The notes under the pieces were generated by a model. It did no database searches and had not been told where the DNA came from. It saw only the letters and a list, made by a program, of their open reading frames with translations. Below, piece by piece: positions 35,734 through 47,000 of a DNA stretch of 64,000 nucleotides; the stretch's first letter is position 1; every line of letters begins with the position of its first letter. Source of the DNA: Laguncularia racemosa (taxonomy: Eukaryota; Streptophyta; Magnoliopsida; Myrtales; Combretaceae); contig JBBMOL010000225.1 in assembly GCA_037954665.1 (NCBI GenBank), positions 186,001 to 250,000 of the forward strand, given 5' to 3'. The position numbers and the translations under genes were made by a program.

Positions 35734-36265
35734 ACTACTTGACCTTGACTTCACCCCCAATAGTCTTTAACATATGTTAATCCAATATAGGGAACTACTC
35801 TCTATCATTGTTTGGCCATTAATTGATAGTGAACTCTCTAGTTAGCTTGTGAAACGTGTGCATCTTTAGCCTTCACCACTTAACTAAGGCAGTTATCATA
35901 TGCCAACCTAGCTATATGAAAGGCAGATGGATCACACTTTGAAATCTCACCAACTGTAGATATGGCTCAATCCGTGGATCTACTAGGATAATGTTCTTTA
36001 TGTAATGAAGTGATAACTCGTGACATCAAACGGTGAGCCATGATTGATTCTAAAAGTAAAGAAGTGAAATGTTGTACTATTAGCAATGGAACATAAAGTG
36101 ATCAAGTTCACAAGTTACATGTGGTTTATCTCTCCATCTCAGACGACGTGTGAACAATGTCATTCTTGCTACGTCAAAACAGATTGATAAAAGGGTTTGG
36201 ATTCCATCTAATCTACACAACGAAAACAAAAACATGTTAGCTTTACATAGGTAACGATTTGACAA
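34300..36265 (-). pseudogene. Plant mobile domain (MAIN-like / PP7 long-form-like) pseudogene
   Basis: Read on the minus strand, fragments appear in the order of the plant mobile domain. At about 35970-35910, DPRIEPYLQ then the LVRFQSVIHL-like block. At 35653-35393, a continuous 86-residue stretch with HYMRSYILQLLSGFIFVDKS, IYNWRSACLAWLYCPLC and ILLQV. At about 35090-34900, WTARMPFICFHIVEWH, then FGGYQHIPQDV and IDLRKRVNTNW. Stops and shifts separate them. The domain occurs in MAIN and MAIN-LIKE nuclear proteins, which maintain genome stability and transposon silencing, and is also carried by MULEs and gypsy elements. I see no intact start, and a 26-base C run interrupts the region. Whether it came from a host gene or a transposon is unclear. 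Confidence 0.75.
35704..35729. repeat. Homopolymer run of 26 C
   Basis: An uninterrupted run of 26 C on the + strand (G on the coding strand of the pseudogene), followed by CTCTTACT. Its exact length may be a sequencing artefact. Confidence 0.9.
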
Positions 36266-36269
36266 AGTT

Positions 36270-37740
36270 ACCCATTGTTATCTTATCCGCAACATAACTA
36301 AATAATCAACTAATGTACAAAAATAGCTAATATCAGCTATTTAACCTTAACAATGCATGAGAATGATCATTTTCTTCAAATGTAACAAAAAAAAAAATTA
36401 CTTTTTAAATTTTCATTTTTTCAAAAAATTTCCTAAAAGAAATTTACATGTTTACCTAAAAATAGAAGAAATTTTAGTTTATAAAAAAAATTTATAATAA
36501 AATGAAAATTTCTTAATTATTTTTAGAAATTAAAAAAATTGTAATTAATATTAACATTTTCATTAATTCGAATTTTTTAATGATTAATTAATAACAAAAT
36601 AATTTTGCAACAATTTAAATAATAAACCAAAATATTACATTTTCATTACTTTGAAATTTTTTAAAATTTATTTTTAATGATTATTTAATAACAATACAAT
36701 TTTACAACAATTTAAATAATAAACCAAAATATTACATTTTCATACTATGAAATTTTTTAATGATTAATTAATAACAAAAATATTTTCCAATAATTTAAAT
36801 AATAAACTAAAATTTTACATTTAAAATTAATACAAAATTTTTACTGTGCATAATGTTCCTTTTATTTACAAGTTAAGTACTACGAGATTTACATAAATCA
36901 CACTTAATACATTACAAACTAACAACTATTGGTATTTAAAAAAAAAAAAAGAAAACTACGAAGAATCACAATTAATATTTTGTAGATTGACGAAAAGTAA
37001 CGTAATAGGAAAAAATTTTTTTTTGATGAAAAATATACTAAAATATAACTTAATTAAGCTTTTTTTTTATTGAAGAAATTGGGAAGATCTCTTATTGATG
37101 CTCCTAGACTCTTCATTGATGTACAAGCTTTTCCTCTTCTATTTGCGAAACCTACATAAAAATGAAAGTAAGAAAGGAGAAACAGAGTTGGAGGAAGTGT
37201 AGCTCTGTTTGTGAGGATTTATACTTGCATTGTCGGTGAAATAATTTCTTCTACGTATGGCCATGGAGATGTTCACATTTTAAAATATTGTATAAGTTTG
37301 CAAGTAAATTGTATCATTTTGTAATAATTTTTATAGGTTTGCAGAGTAAGGTGATGAATAGATGAAATTATTAGATGGTGGGAAAAGTTGGATCAAATTA
37401 TTGGATGATAGGAGATGTTTGTAGAAAAAATTATTGAAAGTAGTTGCTTGAAAACGTGAACACGATCAACGCATTTAGTTTTGCCAATTTTGGCTCAATT
37501 AAAGATGTGTTTTGAGTTCACGTCTTTGTAATTTATTTTAAAAATAAAATTTTTAAATATCTTATCCCATAATTGTTTTTTAAAATTAGTATTATTTTAA
37601 TAGATTTCCGTGGAGACCCTTTGGAAAATAGATGGCAAACAATCGAACAAAGGAAAGTAGAGAAGAAAAGTGGAGATAAAAATCGGAGTATCGGGCGTTT
37701 GGCGCGTGGCGGTTTGGGTTAAACCGAAATCGAGTTTAGG
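36270..37740. other. Intergenic upstream of the ABCE gene
   Basis: Mostly AT-rich. About 36530-36830 holds three diverged copies of AACAATTTAAATAATAAACC, TTACATTTTCAT and TTAATGATTAATTAATAAC modules, roughly 110-130 bases apart. No gene is supported. Confidence 0.5.
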
Positions 37741-37746
37741 AACCAG

Positions 37747-37755
37747 AAACCCTAG
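37747..37755 (+). promoter_or_regulatory. Telo-box in the ABCE leader or promoter
   Basis: AAACCCTAG matches the telo-box (AAACCCTA), enriched near the start of plant ribosomal and translation genes. It fits the gene's role in ribosome recycling. No clear TATA box is seen nearby. Confidence 0.55.
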
Positions 37756-37869
37756 CCAGCTCCAAGTACCGCTTTTCCTCACACTGCGCAAGCTCTCCAT
37801 AAGCCCTCTCGCTGTACTTTCCTTTCTGCTTCACCGATCCTCCCTACCACCATCTCTTGTCATCCTCAG

Positions 37870-38050
37870 GTACTCATCTCCTCACTCTCTCTCCCTCGTT
37901 ACACAATTATTTTCATTGAATGATAAATACATAGAAGAAACTCTAGTGTTCTCTTTCTTTGTGCTTTTTCAAAATTGGATTGTGCTAATTGCAATTTACT
38001 AACCGATCAATTGAATAAGCAATCAGTTACTCAATCTGTGTATGTTTTAG
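37870..38050 (+). other. Probable 5'UTR intron of ABCE
   Basis: CCTCAG at the exon end followed by GTACTC, and an acceptor TGTTTTAG ending at 38050; the start codon lies 12 bases downstream at 38062. Inferred from splice signals only. Confidence 0.6.
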
Positions 38051-38061
38051 TAGTAAAAGAG

Positions 38062-41000
38062 ATGGCTGATCGGTTAACGCGTATAGCTATCGTGAGCTCC
38101 GATAGATGCAAACCTAAAAAGTGTCGTCAGGAATGCAAAAAGAGCTGCCCTGTTGTCAAAACAGGTACTTTAATCGATCCCAAATTTCAGTTTCTTCTGG
38201 GTCTGATTAGGGTTTTGTGTATTTCATGATGTTACTTCTTATTCGGTTCATAATTGATTTGGAATAAGTCTAGTTGGGAGAAGTACTGAGGAATTTGGTC
38301 TCATTGCATTGATTTTGTTATTTGTAGCGTTGATTCAGGGGAATTTCGTATTGCCTGTTTTCTATAATGTCGATATTCGGTAGTTTGACGTAATCCTTGG
38401 TTTTTTAGATCTTTTTTTTCACTTCTCTCCATGCCATTTCTATAGTGCCTTTTAGCGTTTGCACAATGATTAAAATTTGATTCGGGGGAATTTTCTATAA
38501 TATTTTCATTTACTTTCTCTGTCCCATTTTGTTAGTTCCCTTTAATTTATGCACAATGTTTAAGGATTACTAATGATTGCTTTGGAAAAATAAATCTTCC
38601 TTGAGCTTTTAAATTATACCCATAGTTATAAGACATTTATGATTTTACTTAAAGCATCAATCTCAATAAGGAAGATACCAAAATGAAGAAATAGACTACA
38701 AAAATCGGAAGCAGGTGCTGTTTATTCTGTAGGCATATGGGACCTTTTTTTAAGACGTTTGTTAATGTTGTTTCTTGCTGCTTATCCAAAAACGGTTGTT
38801 TCTTGCTGATTTGAGCTCTAAGTGCCTTGTAAGTATGTGTTTCTATGTGATTGTCATATTGCATGGATTAGTTTACTCATTATGCTTTCTGGGGAAGAAA
38901 TTATGCTGTTGTTTTTTACCTTACCCAAAAGAAAAAAATCATGCTGCTGATTTTCCCTTTTATTTTTAACTTCTCGACTTATGAAATTATGCAGGTAAGC
39001 TATGTATTGAGGTTACCCCACAAAGTAAGATTGCATTCATTTCTGAAGAATTGTGCATTGGGTGTGGTATATGTGTTAAGGTCAATATACTTGTCTTTAT
39101 TGACTTTTGGGTTTTTGCTGTTATTTTAGTGCACTTTTAAAGTAAAACTTATATGATATTTCAGAAATGCCCATTCGAAGCAATTCAGATCATTAACTTG
39201 CCGAAAGATTTGGACAAGGATACAACACATCGATATGGTCCAAATACATTTAAGCTGCATAGGTGGGAAAAATTCCTGCAAGCTTGGATCTAGGGCTTTG
39301 TTGTTTTAGTCCCAGATTTCTGCAATTGTTTTTTTTCTTTTTTCCTGTATCTTTTACTGAAATTATAGAATATGTTTTAGGTTGCCTGTGCCTAGGCCGG
39401 GCCAAGTTCTTGGCCTTGTTGGAACAAATGGTATTGGGAAATCAACTGCTCTCAAAATCTTAGCTGGAAAGCTGAAGCCAAATTTGGGTCGATTTGAGGT
39501 AATAGTATCTTTTGTAAACCATCATTTAAGTATAATATCATCTTTGTGTTGGTTTTTTTTTTTTTAATTTTTTACATGTAATTTTGTGCTACTAATGTTT
39601 CTTTTCCTTATCTTTGTCATGCATGTTTGCTGGACAGAACCCTCCAGATTGGCAAGAAATTTTGACATACTTCCGTGGTTCTGAGTTGCAAAATTATTTC
39701 ACTCGAATTTTGGAAGATAATTTAAAGGTAATGTTTGATTTGATTGCGATTATTATGTTGTTTACATTTTCTGATACAGGTCATGGTTTGTGTGGAAAAA
39801 GAACTGCTTGGAGTATGTTCCTATTTTAAGCATGTTAAGTAAACAAAGGGCATTTAGTGTCATCATCTGATGTGCAACATGATATGGAGTGGAGAAATTT
39901 AGTTTCTAAGATGTAATGACAGGAAAGTTTTTGTGTACAATTTGGTGCTTCCATCTATTTTCAGATCCATTTTAGTGGCATTGAGTGTTATTTGACCATA
40001 TTTGTTTTTTTATTTTTATTTATTTTTATTGATTTATTTTTTTGGATAATTCAAATTTTATTGATCCAAGAAGAGTAGACAACCGTCATTAGGACTAGAA
40101 GAGGTACATCACAAGTACAAATACATTAGGAAATACAGCTTAGTGTGAGATAAGGTAAGTTCTAATACAATTATAGGAGAGTGACATAAGCATTGATCTA
40201 GTTGGCTATAGAAATCGAGCTAGGGAGACTACTTCCTAAGCACACTTTGTTGTGAATTCTCCATATATAGTAGACCGCGACAACTAGACCTGCCCTCTAA
40301 GCTTGGAAAGTAAGGGTGGATGAATTGGCTGTTGTGATCAAGGAGGCTTTAACACTTTGCCAATCTCCGAAGGAAGGTGGGCATTGTAGGCGATTGCAAA
40401 CTAGTCCCCATATCTGGGAGGTGTATTCCTCATTTAAAGAAGAGGTGGGGGTGATCTTTCGTTCCTTGTTGACAGAGATAACAAGTTGTGGATGAGGCGA
40501 TTTCCTAGGAGACTAATTTGTTAATGGTAGATAATTTATTGAGTTAGGCTAACCATAGAATAAAAAAATGCTGGGGTAGGGAAGTCTTGTTCCAGATAAC
40601 CTTATGCCAAGACATGGTGGTACTTGGAGGGTTGAAGAAGTCTTATCCACTCCATTAAAGAGTAGAGTTTCGTAGTCAGCGGGAGGCTTGAGTTCCTTAT
40701 TTCTTGTGCACTATATAATGTATCCAATTGGCCTATTGGGAGCTGGTATTTTGCCCATAAAGAGATGGATAAGTTGTTGTTGGGTTTCCATTGGAAGTTG
40801 TAATAGACCATGTGCCTTAATTTTAAGAGCTTTTTCCAAGACCAAGAGCATAAGGTCGGTGCTCTAGATGACCATAAGCTTTTCCTTTTAGAAGGGTGGA
40901 ATATACCCAATCCGTCCATAAACTCTTAGTGCCATCTTTGCATAGATGCCATACGTGTTTGGTTTGAATAGCTTTGTTCCAAAAGTAGAGATTTGTGATC

Positions 41001-44000
41001 TCTAAACCCCCGCATTTCATTGGTTTGCAAACCTTGGTCCATTTTCCCTTTAGCTTTGGAATAGATGTCTAGTCTTCCACTCCACAAAAAGTTCTTGAGT
41101 AACTGTTCGACCTTGTAATGATGACCTTAGGGAGTAATAAGATGGAGCTCCAGAAGATTTGCATTGAGGAGAGGATTGATTTCACTAGCTGTAGTCTTCC
41201 CACATAGGAGAGATATTTGGAGGTCCAGAAGGTAATGCGAGCTAGGATTCTTTCTAATAAGGCATCACAGTCATCTTTCTTGAGCTTTGTTGATAGTAGT
41301 GGGACTCCTAAACAGCGGACTGGGAGTTCACTTTGCTGGAATTGAGTGATTCGCAATATGTCCTCCTTGACCCTAGGAGGGACGTGGGAGAAGAAGATGT
41401 TGCTCGTACTACTAGTGGCAACCAGTCCTGAGAGAATAAAAGTGCTGTAAGATGTCCTTGATCAAGGAAATTGACTCAATGTTGCTTTTCGTGAAGATGA
41501 GAAGATCATTTACAAAACAAAGATGGGTTAGCTTTTCAGGTTTACATCTCTAATTGAAGGAGAAGTTGAGGTTTGATGGGAGCCTTTGTAGTAGGGTGGA
41601 GAGTACTTCCATGCCAATTACGAATAGATAGAGAGGATATAGGGTCCCCTTGCCTTAGGTCCCTCTTGCTAGTGAAGTAATCGGCTAATTCTCTATTAAT
41701 CTGCATTGAGCAATAAGGGTGCAGAAATGTGTGGGGAACTGCATAGCTTTAAGAACCTCCAGTAAAAAACCTCAATGAACAGAGTCATAAGCCTTTTGTA
41801 GGTCCACTTTTAAGGTGCAGTGGGGGGCACCTCTTTGCGAATGGTAACTGGCCATCAGTTCTTGTGCTATGAAAATGTTATCTATGATTCTTCGCCATGG
41901 GATGAAAGCAGCCTGTTCTCTTTTGATTAAAGAATGTAAGACGTTCTTTAAGCGCACTGTAAGAACTTTAGAGATAACTTTGTATAGAACATTGCAACAC
42001 GCGATTGGGCAGAAGTCTCCTAACTTGGATGGGTTAGCTACCTTTGGGACTAGGGCGATGATGGTGGTGTTTATCTGTTTGAGCAAGTGCCTTGTGGTTA
42101 AGAACTCCCTAATTGCTGTAGTCACATCATTGCCAATGATCTCTCAAGTCTCTCTAAAGAATTTGGCTATGCTCTAAGGCTTTCTCATTTGCTTGAGAGA
42201 AGAACCCCCACTTTATCTTTTCATTCGAGAATAGAGCATTTAGGTCTTCTATCTATTGCTCAGTCAACTTCCAAGTCACTAAATTCTAGACTTAGCTTAG
42301 GGATAATGGGAGGGAAGGAGCTGTCATATAACTGATGGAAGTGTGATACAGCTAACTTCTTGACCTTAGCTTCTCCCTCCACTTCACTTCCATCTTCCTT
42401 TAAGAGCCTATACAAGGAGCTTTTGTTATGTAGGTTCCTCATTGCTTTATGGAAGGAGGTGTTTTTGTTGCCTAGTCTCAACCATGTTGTCCTAGACTTC
42501 TGTTTGAAGAAACACTCTTTAGCTCCTCTAAGTAGGTAATACTTCTTAAATGCTTCCTTCTCCTTATTTATATGAGATGTATCCCCATTGCCTTTGTATG
42601 GTGGATTGCACCTAAAGGAGGGTGTTCTTAGCCAATTTCACCCTATTAGATATGTGGGAGAACTCAACATGGTTTAATTGTTTGAGCTCAACTTTCAATG
42701 ATTTAAGCTTCTTAACTACTTGGAACATTTTTGAGCCCTCAATCTCAGTGTTCCATGTGTTAATGACTATATCTTTAAAGCTTTGGCGCTCGGTCCAAAA
42801 GTTGAAAAACTTGAAAGGCGCCTTCCTTGCTCCAAAGAAAAAGTCCATACAAGTGATGGCTACAGAGTGATTTGAGTAGGGATGTAAGCGGGACGGGTTT
42901 GGTCCGGGTTCAGCAATCCCGTTACCCGTCCCATTATCCTATGGGGATTCCCAAACTCGGTCTAAACCCTATAGGGTTTTTTTATAAAATACCCGCTACC
43001 CATCCCAAACCCTATAGGGTTCTAATAAGTAACCCGAAATCAGTTCCGAACCCGTTAGAATAAAAAAAAAATTTCTATTATTAGTTTAAAATCTTTACTT
43101 ATTCATTATGATTATTTTTATAAAATATAACTTATGTTCTTGAAAATAAATAATATTGGCACGTTTAATATATTTAATTATATGTATTTTAATATTATTT
43201 GAAAATCTACATGTTGATAAATAAAGTTGCTAACGTAAAAACATTTTTAATTATTATAAAATAAAATTACTAGACCAATCATATAATTTAATAAATAATA
43301 CACAAAAAATATAGTTAACACTTCTTAATAGAAATAGAAAAATTCTAAACACATATATGACAAAGACATTAATCTTATATTTTTTGGGAATTCTTACTTG
43401 ACAATTGACTCTCATAGTCTTCAAATCCTATCTTCTTCATCATCTATCTTTGAACCTATCAAAGGGGGGAAAAAAACCCATGAATCACATTAGAGATTAA
43501 GCAAATAATAGTTGTTCCATGTATAAAAGAACTTATTATTGTATAATCAAAATTTTTACCTCATCTTATTTGATAACCAACTTTGACTGCACATCAATGC
43601 TTCTATTGTATCGGGATTTAGTCTGCTTCTATGTGAGCTAATTACTCATCCACTAGTACTAAATGTAGACTTAGAAACAACTATAGACATAGGAATAGCC
43701 AACATATCTGTAGTTAGTTCTTGTAATGTAGGATATTTAATTCCATTTACTTTCCACCGGCTAAGAATATCAAAATCATCAGTCCAAGGTAACACAACTT
43801 CTTCTAAATAGTGATCTAATTTTGACTTGACTCGGCCATCAGTATTAATAGTGCTCAAGAATTGCACCAACCTTGATTTTCTTAAATAATCGAAAGGAAC
43901 AGTTTAAGTAGTTGCTGAAGTGTTCTTAGAAGAACTACTACTACTATTCAGACCTTTAGAAAGTCGAGATCTACCCCTTGATTGATATTCCTGAACTAAC

Positions 44001-47000
44001 TCGTAACAAATGTTTATAACATTTTGAATCTTTATAGATATATTTACTCCATAAATAGAAGGAAACACAAAATCCACGGTCTTTATCTTAAAACGTGGAT
44101 CCGAAACAGTACAAACAACCATAATGATGTGTACATCACCCCAATATTTTTCAAACTTATCAAACATTTTCCTTGCCATCATTCTACTATTCACATCTGA
44201 AGAGCCTTTTCATTCAACCAATGATTCTCTAATCTCTAAAACCTTTTCAAAATAATTACCGAAAAAAAAAAACCTTTTCAAAATAATAATTTGCAGCTGG
44301 ATATTGGGTATCAGAAAAAATATTGGTTACCTCATAAAAAGATCGCTAACTTCTAGCAAATTGCTTTTGCTATCTCCCAATCATCATTGGTGGGAAGACA
44401 TTTATAATGTCTATCTATAAATTGAACTCTATAAAAAACTTCTTTGTATCTAATGGCTATCATCAACATGTCATATGTAGAGTTCCACCGAGTTTTGCAA
44501 TCTAAGGCAAGCTTTCTATCATATGGAATATCCAATTGCTTACATGCTTCTCTAAATTTCTCGACTCTTGATGGTGTCGCCAACCAAAATGCAACACTAT
44601 CACGGACCTTCTCAATCGCACTTTCTATCACGGCTACACCCTCATTCACAATTAAGTTTAAAATATGCGCACAACAATGCATGTGCATGACCTTTCCTCG
44701 AAGAATTAACTCATCTCTTCTTAGTTTCATGGTCAAAGTTGTAATCATTACATCATTCGTAGAACAATTATCTATAGTAATTGTAGATAATTTTTTATCT
44801 AATCCCTATTTCATCAACGAGTTAAACAAACAATCGGCAAGCACCTCATTTGTGTGTGGTGTTGGAACATACAAAAAACTGCGTGAAAATAAAAAACCTC
44901 AATATAATATAATTTTCCATTATTGATTATGAAAAGATAATATAAGTAAAGAATCTTACTCTATGAGTCAATTTTGAAGTCTCCAATTATGATCAATGAA
45001 GTGTGCTGTGACAGTTATGTACCCCTTTTTCTAATTTGATGTCCATAAATTTGTTGTTATTGTAACTCGAGAAGTTAGGGCTTTCAACAACACATTCAAT
45101 TTTTCCTTCTCCCCATTATAGATGTTTATGATTTCTTTTTTCACGGTGTTCCGACTAACATGCTTAAAAAGTGATTGCATACTTTCAAGAAAATTCCTGA
45201 AATACTCATGCTTAACTATTGAAATGGGGTATTCATGAACAATTATTGCCTTTGCAAGTCTTTGCCTACAAATATCTTGATTGAAAGTCCAATTTCCTAT
45301 GTTCAAACAACTCTCATTCTCATTTTGTCGTTTCTCAATGGATAGTAGGCATTGCCTTATGTCTTTCTGCTTCTTCATTTGTGTACACTTTTCCAAATGA
45401 TTATGCAGATTCTTAGTTCCTTGTTTACTACCTGTTTTTAGTGTTTTGGAACAATTATTACAGATAGCAACATCCTCCCCATTAACCGTTTTTCTCACCA
45501 TATCATTCCATACAAGAGAAGTCAACTTACGTTTATTGGGATTATCATGTTGATCGGCATTGCTTCCTACTTGAGAACTTGTTATGCTTGTGGGATTTGT
45601 TGCTGGTGCTTCTGTTTCAGATCCGAGTAATGGTAATGGACCTTCCTCTTCCTCAACATCAATGGGATGTGCATCAATGGGCATATCAAATTCGTCCATT
45701 TCTATATTATATAAAAGGAAACAAAAGTGAAATTCATCAACTTATCCATAGAAATCATAGAAAATATGTAGACTAAGGTGAACTTCAATTCTATCAAGAG
45801 CTCTTTGGCATAGTACCAGAACTAAGAGCTAAATTTATGACATTATGATCACAAATACTAAGTAAAATCATGTTCATTGTCTCATGAGAATCACAGCATA
45901 TAATCAAGGGTAAAATGATCATGTAAGAAGCACAATTTTCAAAGATTTGGGGATTCAAACATTCAATTTCAAAGATAAGGAATTTGGCTTTATTTGTTGT
46001 CATAGATGGAAAAGATCAAATAGAACAATGCACAGCACATCCAGACATTCCAGGCATGCTCTAAATGATAAAACTTAGCTGCAAGTGCGACGGTGAAAAC
46101 CAAAAAAATTAGCTATTTCAATTAAATTGAAATAATAGCCAAAAAAAAAAAAATTGCAGGTGCGTGCGAGTGCAACATCTAAAGATTATTAAATACCTAT
46201 TTGTGTACGAGTGCGACGGTGTGTGCCATAGATGACAGATGACAAACGAGATCTAGACGATGCGTGCGCTGGGGTGTGCGAGTGCGATGGTGCGTGCGAC
46301 GGACTACAGACGACAGACGAGATCGAGACGATGCGTGCAAGTGCAACGGTGCATGCGAAAAATGACAGACGGCGGACGAGATTGAGACGATGCCTGCGAG
46401 TGCGACGGTGCGTACGATAGAAGACAGATGAGATCAAGAAGATGCGTGCAACAGGTGACGGTAGCTTACACAAGAGGAGGAGGACGATGAGAACGTGATC
46501 GAGCTAGACCGAGGGTTTTACTATAGCTTTTTGATTTTTCTTTTTCGTCTCAACTTTATGTGTCTTAGTGTCTGTGTGTGGAGGAGTGTAAGAGTGTTCT
46601 GTGGATTGGAGTGGACTGTGTAGATTGGTTTTTCATTTTTCTTTTTCTTTTAACCCCTTCAATATTTCTTTTTGGATTATTGATAAGCCGTGTAGTGGGC
46701 AAAGCCGCAAAGTCAGTGTGTTGTCGTAAATTTTATTTTAAAAGACAAACCAGAGTACTAGACTAAAATTTCTTAAAAACTAAACTAAACCAAATTTGAT
46801 TTTGAGTGTGTATAGTGTAACTTGGTCTGATTTAATTTTTTTTTTTATTAAATATATAATAATATTTATTAACTAAATTATATATATATATATATATGTT
46901 AATGGGTTTGGATTCTCAATGGGTTTAACATTTGTCTCATTACCCTTCTTAAACCCTACCGGGTTTTTAAAAAGAAACCCATAACCCGTCCCAAACCCTA

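Noticed and set aside
46189..46473. Open frames on both strands in the hAT minisatellite
   Set aside because: They are translations of a tandem repeat whose unit length happens to avoid stops.
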